A stretch of 48,294 nt of DNA from Rhizobium leguminosarum bv. viciae USDA 2370 (GTDB taxonomy: Bacteria; Pseudomonadota; Alphaproteobacteria; Rhizobiales; Rhizobiaceae): the NCBI RefSeq assembly GCF_002008365.1, contig NZ_MRDL01000004.1, forward strand, positions 1-48,294, in the 5' to 3' direction. Positions 23,991-32,658 of this stretch are shown piece by piece (the stretch's first letter is position 1; each line of letters begins with the position of its first letter). The notes beneath the pieces were generated by a model. That model was not told where the DNA came from. It did no database searches and worked only from the letters and a program-made list of their open reading frames with translations. The position numbers and the translations under genes were made by a program.

Positions 23991-24797
23991 ATGGAAGCCG
24001 CAGAACTACGATACAATTGGGCTGATCCCGACGTCTACGAGACATTCATAGGGCGCTGGAGCGAACATCTGGCAAGCCCATTTCTCGCCCGTGCTAATAT
24101 TGCTCCGGGCAGTCGCGTGCTCGATGTAGCATGTGGGACAGGTGTGTTGTCGAAAGCACTGGCCGAGGCGGGAGCGCATGTGATCGGTGTTGACGCATCT
24201 GAGGAATACCTGGAAGGAGCCCGCCGTCGACGATCCCACCCCAATATCGCCTATGAACACGGCGATGTCCGGCACATGCGGTTCGACACTGACTTTTTCG
24301 ATGCGGCCGTTTCCACGCTGGCCCTGGACGTTATCCCGGAAATTGAACAGGTCGTTGCCGAGATGAAGCGCGTGACCCGTCCAGGCGGCGTGGTCGCGTC
24401 CGCCGTTACTCAGTTCTTGGGTGGCATGCCCGCCTTCGATCTCGTCATTAACACCGGCGCCGTGCTTGAGACCGACTTCGCCAGGCTGAGATCCATGCGG
24501 GCGGGGCGCCAGCTCTTCTGGCCTAATGGTCAGGCGATGTTGTGGCGGAAGATCGGCCTCGTCGACGTGACGGAGATTCCCGTTGTCGTGGATTGTGAGT
24601 ATGCGTCCTTCGCGGATTATTGGGCTACGTTCACCGACGGCCCAGGCAGCACCACAAGCACATTGATGGCACTTTCGGACGACGCCCGCGGTTCGATCGA
24701 ACAGCATGTTCGTGCCGGGTATCTGGTTGGCTTGCCCGATGGACCCCGATCATTTCCGATGATGTTCCGTGTGGTGCGTGGCTTGGTCCCAGCCTGA
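23991..24797 (+). CDS. Class I SAM-dependent methyltransferase
   Basis: 268 residues from ATG 23991 (GAGAGGATG upstream); an in-frame ATG at 23922 is less likely. Motif I VLDVACGTGVLSKALAEAGA, motif II HVIGVDAS, motif III region YEHGDVRHMRFDTDFFDAAV, then MKRVTRPGGVV, the UbiE/Methyltransf_11 pattern. Substrate unknown. Convergent with the sulfite-oxidase-like gene; probably monocistronic. Confidence 0.87.
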   Translation: MEAAELRYNWADPDVYETFIGRWSEHLASPFLARANIAPGSRVLDVACGTGVLSKALAEAGAHVIGVDASEEYLEGARRRRSHPNIAYEHGDVRHMRFDTDFFDAAVSTLALDVIPEIEQVVAEMKRVTRPGGVVASAVTQFLGGMPAFDLVINTGAVLETDFARLRSMRAGRQLFWPNGQAMLWRKIGLVDVTEIPVVVDCEYASFADYWATFTDGPGSTTSTLMALSDDARGSIEQHVRAGYLVGLPDGPRSFPMMFRVVRGLVPA

Positions 24798-24885
24798 TCC
24801 TGGCGAACATGCAAAGCGGACATGACGCAGTGACAAGGCGGGTCGCAGTTGCGCCAAAAGCCGCCATTCCGCCCCATGCGGGTGA

Positions 24886-25995
24886 TCAGATCACGAATTC
24901 CTCCTCGTACGTCTGTGGCTTGGGAACGACCGTAACCTCCACCGGAATGATCCAATTGGCCGCGTAGCTCTCGCAGTCGGAACGCTGGAGGTCGGGCTGC
25001 ACGCATCCAGCCCCATCGATCGCGCGACATCGCAGTGTATATCGCCCCACTTCTTCAGGGGTCCACATGTACTCCCACAAGCGCCATGCAAAGGGACGTT
25101 CTGTTTCGAGGAGTCTTCCCTCGCGCCAGCCCTTGCCATCTCCGGTGCAGACCTGCACCTGCCGGATAGCAGCCTCTCCGCTCCAGGCGGCTCCGAAAAT
25201 CCGGTACGGTTGGCCGGCGATGAGCTGCGCCCCCTGTACCGGACGCGCGATCTGCGCTTTGACCTCCATCTCCGCAAGGGGGACCAGCGTCGGTTCCCCG
25301 AGGCTGCGCTCCCAACGGAAATAGTCGCGCGCCTGCCAGTAGCCAAGGAACGGTTGCTCCACAACCGTGATATCAGTGATCCACTTGACCCAAGCCATGC
25401 CGAACCAGCCACCCACGACCGCGCGTAGCGGGTAGCCGTGATCGCGCGTCAACGGCTCCTCGTTCATCGAATAGGCAAGGATCGTGCTGTCAGCCATGGC
25501 CTTCTCAAGCGGTAGACTGCGCGCAAAAGCGATGGGGCCGGGAGAAGCTGTTTTCTTGTTCGTGTCGACGACGCCGCTGTCGGCGCCTGCGAGCAGAACC
25601 TCACATGCGGTTCGCTTAACGCCCGCCATTTCCAAAATGTCGCGCAGAAGAACACCTGTCCACGCGGCATTGCCGACGGCTCCGTTCTGCCACTGCAATC
25701 CCTCCCTCGGCGGCTCATAGTAGACGCGCCCGTTCCCTGCACACTCGACGACGGCGGTGAAAGTCGTGCTCCGCATCGCCTTGATGCTGTCGAGGTCAAG
25801 TTCGATCGGCCGCTCCACCGCCCCGCCAACGCGCAATCTCCAGTCTCGCGCATCGAGGTCCGGCGACGGGAAATGGTTTCGCACGAAGAACAGCTCGGTC
25901 GGGATCAGCCAATCGGAGAGCGACGCAAACGGAAACTCGATATTCTGTGGGGATTTCTGTCGAACGATTAGACTGGGTTGCTCTGGTGTCGGCAT
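24886..25995 (-). CDS. Sulfite-oxidase-family molybdopterin enzyme
   Basis: 369 residues from ATG 25995 (GGGGAG nine bases upstream; a second ATG at 26004 lies too close to that site). The molybdopterin domain holds the Mo-ligand cysteine in VVECAGNGR, HFPSPDLDARDWRLRVGG and GYPLRAVVGGWFGMAWVKWI; the C-terminal Mo-co dimerisation domain contains VQVCTGDGKGWREGRLLE and YTLRCRAIDGAG. No signal peptide is visible, unlike exported SorA enzymes, so it may be cytoplasmic or exported with a partner. Expected reaction: oxidation of sulfite to sulfate, or a related Mo reaction. A LysR gene lies upstream on the same strand. Confidence 0.87.
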   Translation of the reverse strand: MPTPEQPSLIVRQKSPQNIEFPFASLSDWLIPTELFFVRNHFPSPDLDARDWRLRVGGAVERPIELDLDSIKAMRSTTFTAVVECAGNGRVYYEPPREGLQWQNGAVGNAAWTGVLLRDILEMAGVKRTACEVLLAGADSGVVDTNKKTASPGPIAFARSLPLEKAMADSTILAYSMNEEPLTRDHGYPLRAVVGGWFGMAWVKWITDITVVEQPFLGYWQARDYFRWERSLGEPTLVPLAEMEVKAQIARPVQGAQLIAGQPYRIFGAAWSGEAAIRQVQVCTGDGKGWREGRLLETERPFAWRLWEYMWTPEEVGRYTLRCRAIDGAGCVQPDLQRSDCESYAANWIIPVEVTVVPKPQTYEEEFVI

Positions 25996-26214
25996 CGTCC
26001 TCATCTCCCCTTTCAAAAGCACAACGTCGGCTCTCGGTCGCGCGAATTCCGGTGCGATCACACCGCCCCTCGCAGTGCGTCTGTCGCATTCCGCCTTCGG
26101 GCCGCATCCTAGCACATATAGCACGTTCCTCGGATCGACCTCGAACGGCAGAGGACGATCGACTACCAGTGAGCCTGACCGCCATTAACGGAGACGCGTC
26201 TGATAGGCGGGACG

Positions 26215-27111
26215 CTAGGCTGCCATCCGCGCGCGCAGGCGGGGGCCGATCCAGTCAAGGAAGCACCGCACCTTCAGCGACAGCGGATCGGCTGGTCCGT
26301 GAATAACATTTACCGGCAGCGGCTCCGGTGCGAACTCCGCCAACAATTCCTGCAGGGCGCCAGAGCGCAAATGGTCGTTGATCTGGTAAGAAAGCACGCG
26401 AATAATGCCGATACCGGCCAGCGCAGCCTGAATGGCAGCCTCTGTCGTGTTGACCGCGAGTTTGAGGCGCGGCTCGACGGCGAAGGCCGCGCCGTCCCGG
26501 CGGTATCGCCATTCCGGGGCGGTCGCGAAGCCCTGGAAGCTTATGCCATCATGCGGGGCGAGGTCTTCCGGCTGACGCGGCACTCCTCGGCGGGCGAGAT
26601 AATCGGGGCTCGCGCAGATCACCCGGCGGACGGCGCCAACCCGTGTTGCGATAATCGCGCTGTCCGGCAGGTGCCCGATCCGCAGGGCTACATCGACGTG
26701 CTCATCCCTCAGGCTTAGCTGCCGATCAGTCAGGGTCAGCCGCAGGTTGATATCGGGTTGCTCCTTCAGGAATTCGAGCGCAATTGGCAGCAGATGGCGC
26801 TCGCCGAAGGCAATCGGCGCGGTCACGTGCAGCCCGCCACGCAGCGCTCCATAATCGCCGCTGGCCTGCCGCTCCGCCGCGTCCAGTTCCTCGAGAATAC
26901 GACGTGACGCGGCGACGAAGGCGCGCCCCTCCTCCGTCAAGGCAAGGCCGCGGCGGGTGCGCACGACCAGGCGAACGCCAAGATGCTTTTCAAGATCGGC
27001 CACTTTGCGGCTGACCGTGGCCAGCGGCGCATTCAGCCGCCGTGCCCCGGCAGAAAGACTGCCGGCGTCGACCACCGCCAATAGCACCGCCATCGCGTCA
27101 AAACGATCCAT
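26215..27111 (-). CDS. LysR-family transcriptional regulator
   Basis: 298 residues from ATG 27111. Helix-turn-helix at 1-60: MDRFDAMAVLLAVVDAGSLS, AGARRLNAPLATVSRKVADLEKHLGVRLVVR; then a substrate-binding domain with the VDVALRIGHLPDSA string common in the LysR group that controls short-chain dehydrogenases and oxidoreductases. Divergent from the MBL-fold hydrolase gene (133 bp between starts), its likely target; the sulfite-oxidase-like gene follows downstream after 220 bp. Confidence 0.9.
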   Translation of the reverse strand: MDRFDAMAVLLAVVDAGSLSAGARRLNAPLATVSRKVADLEKHLGVRLVVRTRRGLALTEEGRAFVAASRRILEELDAAERQASGDYGALRGGLHVTAPIAFGERHLLPIALEFLKEQPDINLRLTLTDRQLSLRDEHVDVALRIGHLPDSAIIATRVGAVRRVICASPDYLARRGVPRQPEDLAPHDGISFQGFATAPEWRYRRDGAAFAVEPRLKLAVNTTEAAIQAALAGIGIIRVLSYQINDHLRSGALQELLAEFAPEPLPVNVIHGPADPLSLKVRCFLDWIGPRLRARMAA

Positions 27112-27244
27112 CGAAGCCTTCCATAAAATGAGAAGAATGTTTCCACATTGCCAAGATACCCGGTTGATTGTGGATGTCATAGCATTCGCGTCGTCAAGGG
27201 GCTCGACGTAGCTCCCATCGTGCTACTGATCCGGAGAAGATGTC

Positions 27245-28231
27245 ATGCCTCAACTTTCACGTCGCGCCTTCGCTGGCGCCCTGCCTCTCGGCCTCATCGG
27301 GGGAAGCCTCCTCGGTGGAGGCCTGCTCGGCGACTCCGCCGCCCGTGCGGCGACGCAGGAAGCTGCCAAGGCGCCTGTTGCGATGAACCCGTTCGCACAG
27401 ATCCGCATCGGTCGGTTCACCGTGACGGCACTGACGGACGGCTATGCCGATATGCCCTATGACTACTTTCCGGGGCGCTCAGCGCCCGAGGTCGAGAGGG
27501 CGGCAAGCGCACAGTTTACCGCCCGGCCGAGTGGGGTTCGGTTCCTCTTCAACCAATATCTCGTCGAGGATGGCGAGCGCCGCATCCTGATCGATGCCGG
27601 TGCGGCAGGTTCGATCGGGCAGACCGGACAGTTACCACAGGCACTCGCCGCGCTCGGTCTGAAGCCCGACAAGATCGACGCGGTCATCGTGACGCATATG
27701 CACCAAGACCACATGGGTGGGCTGGTTCTGGGAGGTAAGAACAACTACCCCGGAGCCGAGCTTTATATCGATCGTCGCGACATCACTCACTGGACCGATC
27801 CGGCCAAGCGCAGCGGCGCGCCTGAATACCTGCAGACGAGCTTCAGGATGGCGGAGGAGGTGGTGCGGCTATATCCGAGGCTCCAAGCGATCGACGGAGA
27901 GCGCGAGATCATGCGGGGCGTTTCGATCGTCGACTTAACCGGCCATACACCCGGCCATATCGGCGTGCGGGTGGAAGATGGCGGGAAGAGCATGATCATG
28001 GTTTCGGATATGATTTTTCCGGTCGTGCATCCGGCCGCGACCGATGTGTTCTTCCTGTTTGAGCAGGACCGTGCCGCTGCGAAAGCCATGCGTGATCGCT
28101 TCTTTCCGCGTGCCGCGTCGGAAGGCGCACTTATCGCTGCCACGCACATGCCGTTCCCTGGGCTCGGTCGTGTCGTTGCTGATCATGGGGAGATGCGTTG
28201 GCAGGTCGCAGACTGGGCCTTGCAGGACTGA
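27245..28231 (+). CDS. Exported MBL-fold metallo-hydrolase
   Basis: 328 residues. A Tat-like signal peptide (SRRAFAGALPLGLIGGSLLG, cleavage near ARA-A) targets the periplasm. The zinc motif is HMHQDHMGG, with downstream ligands in GHTPGHIGV and SDMIF, as in the lactonase/alkylsulfatase-like MBL families. Substrate unknown; lactones or phosphoesters are common. ATG 27245 is preceded by GGAGAAG. Divergent from a LysR gene and convergent with the cytochrome c gene. Confidence 0.87.
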   Translation: MPQLSRRAFAGALPLGLIGGSLLGGGLLGDSAARAATQEAAKAPVAMNPFAQIRIGRFTVTALTDGYADMPYDYFPGRSAPEVERAASAQFTARPSGVRFLFNQYLVEDGERRILIDAGAAGSIGQTGQLPQALAALGLKPDKIDAVIVTHMHQDHMGGLVLGGKNNYPGAELYIDRRDITHWTDPAKRSGAPEYLQTSFRMAEEVVRLYPRLQAIDGEREIMRGVSIVDLTGHTPGHIGVRVEDGGKSMIMVSDMIFPVVHPAATDVFFLFEQDRAAAKAMRDRFFPRAASEGALIAATHMPFPGLGRVVADHGEMRWQVADWALQD

Positions 28232-28332
28232 TGTCTGCTCTCGGTGATCTTAAGGGTATCAATGCCAAGCAGATCCCAACTGCAATCGCGCCGGCGGCCC
28301 TATTAGGTGGATCGCCGACCCCGAACTGATCG

Positions 28333-28932
28333 TCAGAGGCCGGCAAGATAGTGAGCCATGGCAGCGATGTCGTCGGCCGAAAAATTGCGCACCAAGGCGG
28401 TCATGCGGGGCATGTTCGGGCGCTTGTTATCGCGAAAGTCGGAGAGGGTTTTGATCAGGTAGTCCAGCTTCTGATTTGCGACGCGCGGAGTGTTGGCGTA
28501 TCCGACGAAATCCTCCCGGTGGCACGAGGTGCACATCTTCCCGGCGTCGAGCGCTTGGAAGCGGGTAATGCTCGCTGCGTCGGCCGGCTCGCGGTAGGCG
28601 GGCCAGGGCAGTGCGGAGAAGTAGGCTGCAAGCGCCTTCATGTCGTCGTCGGAAAGATTCTTCGCGATCCGGCCCATGAGGTCGTCGGTGCGCGCTCCAT
28701 TGCGATATTCCTGCAAAGCTATCAGCAAAGAGGACTCGTGCTGGCCGGCGATGATCGGCGTGTTCTTAACGGTCGGCAGACCTTTCTTACCGTGACACAT
28801 CTGGCAAAGCTTGGCCTTGTGGGAGATTGCCGCCGGCGGTGGCGCAGCATTGTTCTGCGCTCCAGCCGGCAGCGGACCGAGGGCCACGAGAGCGGCGATG
28901 ACGAACGGAGCGAGCGCATTGCTGCAGGGCAT
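28333..28932 (-). CDS. Diheme cytochrome c (c4-like)
   Basis: 199 residues with signal peptide 1-25 (ALVALGPLPAGAQ). Two heme c sites: CQMCH (43-47) and CTSCH (134-138), each followed by a methionine-bearing segment (M86; MPRM near 174) for the sixth ligand, so two tandem class I domains as in cytochrome c4. A periplasmic electron carrier to or from an oxidase or dehydrogenase. ATG 28932 is preceded by GGAGG. Its redox partner is not adjacent; the sulfite-oxidase-like enzyme 2.3 kb away is a possible but unproven donor. Confidence 0.9.
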   Translation of the reverse strand: MPCSNALAPFVIAALVALGPLPAGAQNNAAPPPAAISHKAKLCQMCHGKKGLPTVKNTPIIAGQHESSLLIALQEYRNGARTDDLMGRIAKNLSDDDMKALAAYFSALPWPAYREPADAASITRFQALDAGKMCTSCHREDFVGYANTPRVANQKLDYLIKTLSDFRDNKRPNMPRMTALVRNFSADDIAAMAHYLAGL

Positions 28933-29077
28933 GCGAGGCCTCCAGATCGGGGCTTAAGCTGAAGTGTGATGCTGATGTTATCAGGAGATGCAACCATTGG
29001 CGAACGGACCCCGCCGCCTCCATCCGACTATGGCTGCGTTTTTATGAGTTCACGCCCTAGTTGACTTGGAGTCTTGC

Positions 29078-29109
29078 GGCATTTGCTGCATAAGTCCGGG
29101 AAATTCTGG
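29078..29109. repeat. 32-bp repeat, copy 1 (partner at 45746-45777)
   Basis: Matches 45746-45777 at 29 of 32 positions, starting ggcatttgct. Both copies read, on the minus strand, a similar peptide (PEFPGLMQQMPQ here, PEILGLMEQMPQ there), so it may be a relic of a shared coding sequence. It lies just upstream of the AraC gene. Confidence 0.5.
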
Positions 29110-29130
29110 CCTAAATACGGAGCTAAAGCG

Positions 29131-30054
29131 ATGAAGGTTCAGGGCCAGAGTGAGCTGTCTGGTATCGGTGAAATCCGAGCCCAGCTCGGCGGCTGGCCCA
29201 TATCGACGGCAGGCATGTCGTCTACCTCTCGCGGCCTGCACTTTGATGTGAGAGACGGGAGCCACGGCGTCGAACTGGTTGTGCCTGGGTGTGATCATCA
29301 TGCAGTGTTAGTGGCGCTGGGATCATCACGGCAATTCCGCTTTCAAACGCACATAGCGTCCCGCGAGGTATCTTGCAGAGCAGGGGATCTGATTGTCGTC
29401 CCGGCCGGTAGCCCAGCACGGCTTGGAGGCGCTATCCCGCCAATGCTTCGGATCGGTATCGACCCAGAGCAACTCAGCGATGGCTCTCGGTTACGTGAGC
29501 CCCTCCGAGGCAGGGATGATCAGACGGGCTCTATCCTTCACGCCAACGATTTGTTTGCACTGTACATCGGCGGCGCGATCCTCGAGGAGATGCGCAAGCG
29601 GGATTTTCAATGGCGGATGCCTCTGTTACGTCACCTTGCTGAAGCGCTAACCGTGCATTTCGTTACAATGTATGGTGTTTACACAGTCTCCGATCACACC
29701 GGCGAAATCAGTGACAGGGAAGCCATCCGACGGGTAATCGAGCATCTTGGGCGGACAACGCACGACTTTCCTGACCTCTCCTCACTCGCGAAGCGGACCG
29801 GTCTCAGCCGCTTTCACTTCATCCGGGTTTTTAAAGCTGAGATTGGCATGACGCCTGCGCGATACGTGGAGCAATGCAGAATTGAGCAAGCGAAGTCATT
29901 GATCGAGACAGCCGAAATATCGTTGGCCGATATTGCCGATAAGCTTGGGTTTGTCGATCAAAGCCACCTGACCCGCCGTTTCAAAAAGGTCGTCGGTAGC
30001 ACCCCTGCTGCATACGCACGCGCACAGGGCCGCCGGCATTTGTCAGAGATATAA
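29131..30054 (+). CDS. AraC-family transcriptional regulator (cupin sensor type)
   Basis: 307 residues from ATG 29131 (GGAG nine bases upstream). The N-terminal half is a cupin-like sensor (about 1-150). The C-terminal AraC domain (about 200-300) has two helix-turn-helix motifs: DLSSLAKRTGLSRFHFIRVF, EIGMTPARYVEQCRIEQAKSLI and LADIADKLGFVDQSHLTRRF, KKVVGSTPAAYAR. It precedes two alpha/beta-hydrolase genes on the same strand, and 20-bp direct repeats typical of AraC sites lie between, so it probably activates them. The AT-rich flank suggests acquisition from elsewhere. Confidence 0.9.
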   Translation: MKVQGQSELSGIGEIRAQLGGWPISTAGMSSTSRGLHFDVRDGSHGVELVVPGCDHHAVLVALGSSRQFRFQTHIASREVSCRAGDLIVVPAGSPARLGGAIPPMLRIGIDPEQLSDGSRLREPLRGRDDQTGSILHANDLFALYIGGAILEEMRKRDFQWRMPLLRHLAEALTVHFVTMYGVYTVSDHTGEISDREAIRRVIEHLGRTTHDFPDLSSLAKRTGLSRFHFIRVFKAEIGMTPARYVEQCRIEQAKSLIETAEISLADIADKLGFVDQSHLTRRFKKVVGSTPAAYARAQGRRHLSEI

Positions 30055-30071
30055 CAATAATGTACAAAATA

Positions 30072-30194
30072 AGCAATAAGCTACCATTAGCGTCAGATAA
30101 CTTCGACACTTATCAAGCCGAAAAACAGATTTTTCGTCTCATTGGCCTATTTTAAGCAATAACATCCCATGTACAGCAATAAAATGCCATGACC
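30072..30194. promoter_or_regulatory. Predicted AraC binding sites (20-bp direct repeats)
   Basis: Two adjoining 20-bp units, 30155-30174 (AGCAATAACATCCCATGTAC) and 30175-30194 (AGCAATAAAATGCCATGACC), agree at 16 of 20 positions; a weaker third unit starts at 30072. Head-to-tail repeats with about two-turn spacing upstream of a target promoter are the usual form of AraC activator sites. The first hydrolase starts at 30256. The surrounding 200 bp are unusually AT-rich. Confidence 0.55.
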
Positions 30195-30255
30195 TAATCT
30201 CCAAAGTAGTTCATATGTATTGCCAACAGACGACATCAGCGCAGGAGATGTAACC

Positions 30256-30942
30256 GTGAATATTAGAAACGTTATTCTTGTACACGGATATTTCCTCGAC
30301 GGTAATGCTTGGAATAAAGTTATACCGTTACTGTCAGGGCGAAGCATTGATGCAATCGCCGTTCAGCTTTCATTGACCTCGTTCTCTGAGGACGTGGCAA
30401 TTGTTCATCGCGCCATTGAAATGCAGGACGGTCCGGTCATCCTCGTGGGACAGTCTTATGGTGGCGCGGTCATTACCGAGGCGGGCAACCATACCCGAGT
30501 TGCCGGCCTCGTCTACATCGCCGGCGCTGCGCCAGACAGTGGCCAGTCCGTCGACGACTGGTGGAGCGGTTATGCGACTGCGGCTGTTGTGAATGAACTG
30601 AGGCCCTGGGGCGACGCGCATGTTACGCTCACCCGCGACGGGGTGCGCAAATACCTGGGCCAGGATCTTCCGACCGAAGAAGCCGATATTGTCTACGCCA
30701 CTCAGGGACCGCTTGGAACACGCAGTAAATTAGAGAAGATCTCAAAAAGCGCGTGGCACACCAAGCCTTCTTGGTACATGGTCACAACGCTCGACCACAC
30801 GATGCCGCCCGCGGTACAGCAGGACTCCGCCGAACGTATGGGTGCCGAGATCATGGTTGTTCAGGCAAGCCACTTGCCTATGCTTTCACAACCGAAAGTC
30901 GTTGCCGAGTTCATCGCCAACGCCGCCGCGTCTTTTGACTGA
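30256..30942 (+). CDS. Alpha/beta hydrolase, paralogue 1
   Basis: 228 residues from GTG 30256, preceded by GGAG nine bases upstream; a TTG at 30220 is possible but lacks a ribosome site. Nucleophile elbow GQSYGG in VILVGQSYGGAVITEAG, oxyanion HGYFLDG, acid Asp in TTLDHTM, catalytic His in SHLPMLSQP, so the triad is complete. No signal peptide. Clearly paralogous to the next gene (shared VILVG.SYGGA.IT.AG and SH.PMLSQP). Substrate unknown, likely a small ester. Probably controlled by the upstream AraC regulator. Confidence 0.85.
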   Translation: MNIRNVILVHGYFLDGNAWNKVIPLLSGRSIDAIAVQLSLTSFSEDVAIVHRAIEMQDGPVILVGQSYGGAVITEAGNHTRVAGLVYIAGAAPDSGQSVDDWWSGYATAAVVNELRPWGDAHVTLTRDGVRKYLGQDLPTEEADIVYATQGPLGTRSKLEKISKSAWHTKPSWYMVTTLDHTMPPAVQQDSAERMGAEIMVVQASHLPMLSQPKVVAEFIANAAASFD

Positions 30943-31157
30943 TAATTCGGTCCCAAGCCGAAGCATCATTCAAAACAACATATTCCGGAACGACCTCGCC
31001 ACAACGGCGAAACGACGACCCATTCTTTAGCGGACTGTGTCTGTTCGACCAAGTTCGACCTGGCGCACATCGCCTGGTCACAAAAGCTTCGAAAGAAGCC
31101 GTTGGCTCGCTTGCCCCCCAACGGAATTATTTGCCCAACCCAAGAAGGAACAGGATC

Positions 31158-31859
31158 ATGTCTACATCATCGAAACCCACCATCGTTTTTTGCCACGGCA
31201 TTTGGGCCGACGGCTCATGTTTCAGCAAAGTAATCCCTGCGCTTCAGGCGGACGGGCACGAAGTCATCGCCGTCCAGTACGGCCTGGACTCCTACGAGGA
31301 GGACGTGGCTACGGTTAAGCGGACGCTCAATCGTGTCGGCAGCCCCGTCATCCTCGTCGGGCATTCCTACGGTGGCGCAACGATCACGGCCGCCGGCATC
31401 GACGAGCGTGTCGTTGGTCTGGTTTACATCGCCGCGGTCGCCCCGGATGTCGGCGAGACCGTGCAGGATCAGCTCGCCAAGTATCCGTCGGACATCTTCA
31501 ACCATGTCGAGGCAGCGGACGGCCGGGCCTGGATGCTGCCGAGCGGAACCAAGTTCTTCGCTGGAGACCTCTCGGAGGAAGAGCAGAAGCTTGTATGGGC
31601 CACGCACTATGCGCCGGTTGCCGATCTGTTCAACCAGCAAAAGCTCAGTGCCGACGAGATCGCGTGGAAGTCCAAGCCAAGCTGGTACGTCTTGGCGACA
31701 CAGGACCACACGGTGCACCCCGATCTCCAGCGCTGGGTTTCCAAGCGTATGAACGCGACGGTGACGGAGGTGGAAAGCAGCCACGTGCCGATGCTCTCTC
31801 AACCCGACGTGGTTATCGATGTCATCCGCAAGGCAGCGGTGGCCGTCGAGCGTCGCTGA
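31158..31859 (+). CDS. Alpha/beta hydrolase, paralogue 2
   Basis: 233 residues from ATG 31158 (AAGGAACAGG upstream). Nucleophile GHSYGG in VILVGHSYGGATITAAG, oxyanion HGIWADG, Asp in ATQDHTV, His in SHVPMLSQP; complete triad. Arose by tandem duplication with the gene at 30256, or the two were acquired together; this copy has higher GC. It lies 215 bp after paralogue 1 and is followed by a rho-independent terminator, so it ends the transcript. Confidence 0.87.
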   Translation: MSTSSKPTIVFCHGIWADGSCFSKVIPALQADGHEVIAVQYGLDSYEEDVATVKRTLNRVGSPVILVGHSYGGATITAAGIDERVVGLVYIAAVAPDVGETVQDQLAKYPSDIFNHVEAADGRAWMLPSGTKFFAGDLSEEEQKLVWATHYAPVADLFNQQKLSADEIAWKSKPSWYVLATQDHTVHPDLQRWVSKRMNATVTEVESSHVPMLSQPDVVIDVIRKAAVAVERR

Positions 31860-31882
31860 TATATCGTGGAAATCGCATATGA

Positions 31883-31910
31883 AGAGACCGCCATGAGGCG
31901 GTCTTTTCTG
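31883..31910 (+). terminator. Rho-independent terminator after the hydrolase genes
   Basis: GACCGCC (31886-31892), loop ATGA, GGCGGTC (31897-31903), then TTTTCTGTT; AAGA pairs in part with the T-tract. It lies 25 bp after the stop of the second hydrolase. The best terminator in the window. Confidence 0.85.
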
Positions 31911-32000
31911 TTGTCGGCAGATGCACCTATAAGCGCGTCCGCCAACTTCGCTGTGGGCCACTCCCGCCAGAGGCACCGGCTGACGCGTGAGATCACCGCT

Positions 32001-32033
32001 TCAACCCTCCTTGCGACGTGCAAGGAGGGTTGA
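32001..32033. terminator. Strong 14-bp-stem hairpin at the 3' end of the stress-protein operon
   Basis: TCAACCCTCCTTGC (32001-32014), loop GACGT, GCAAGGAGGGTTGA (32020-32033) form a perfect 14-bp stem. It lies 12 bp beyond the stop of the convergent stress gene. No T-run follows on either strand, so it is a terminator or transcript-end stabiliser. One arm holds AAGGAGG and the other CCTCCTT, the Shine-Dalgarno and anti-Shine-Dalgarno strings. Confidence 0.6.
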
Positions 32034-32045
32034 GCTCAAGGCCGG

Positions 32046-32642
32046 TTAGGCGGTCCGCCGATACCGGTCGCGCTCCTGCGCGATCTGCTCGGGGGCATAT
32101 GGATCGAGCGTGTCGTCGAACCGGGTCCAGCCCTGCTCGTTATAGGCACGCCGACGTTCGATCGGGTCGACCCAGTTTGAGCCTTGCAGAATGGCCTGCG
32201 CCTCGGGAGCGCGGGCATCGTCGACCTTGGCCGTGACCAGGCTGCCGCCCCGGCGGACACCTTCGGCATAGAGGTGAGCATCATCTTCCGGGACGCCGGA
32301 GTCGGTGAGGGCGCCGATCAGGCCGCCGGCCGCACCGCCAGCGACGGCGCCGGCGACAGCCCCGGCCGCAGTCGCGGCCAGCCAGCCTGCGGCAACCACC
32401 GGCCCGACACCGGGGATGGCCATCAGGCCCAGTCCGGTCAGCAGGCCGCCAGCGCCGCCGACGGCAGCGCCAATGCCGGCACCCGTCGCGGCATCCTCGC
32501 CAACGTCAGAGTCGCGATCGATGCGGCCTGCCTTGTTGGAGACGATACTGATGTCGTTTGACGGAATGCCTGCCGCTTCCAGTTTGCTGACGGCGGAGCG
32601 AGCGTCCGAGTAGTCGTCGAAAAGTCCGGTTACAGTTCTCAT
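32046..32642 (-). CDS. General-stress-type protein with glycine-zipper core
   Basis: 198 residues from ATG 32642 (AAGGAG seven bases upstream; a second ATG directly precedes). The N-terminal domain MRTVTGLFDDYSDARSAVSK, LEAAGIPSNDISIVSNK matches the general-stress-protein (YtfJ/DUF1269-like, 'low-temperature-induced') fold. The middle (about 55-120) is a Gly/Ala-rich hydrophobic stretch (GAGIGAAVGGAGGLL, AVAGAVAGGAAGGLIGAL) likely to embed in membrane. The C-terminus ends in DLDPYAPEQIAQERDRYRR-type charged sequence. 16 bp after the PepSY gene, so probably one operon. Function unproven. Confidence 0.8.
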   Translation of the reverse strand: MRTVTGLFDDYSDARSAVSKLEAAGIPSNDISIVSNKAGRIDRDSDVGEDAATGAGIGAAVGGAGGLLTGLGLMAIPGVGPVVAAGWLAATAAGAVAGAVAGGAAGGLIGALTDSGVPEDDAHLYAEGVRRGGSLVTAKVDDARAPEAQAILQGSNWVDPIERRRAYNEQGWTRFDDTLDPYAPEQIAQERDRYRRTA

Positions 32643-32658
32643 CATGCTTCTCCTTGGG

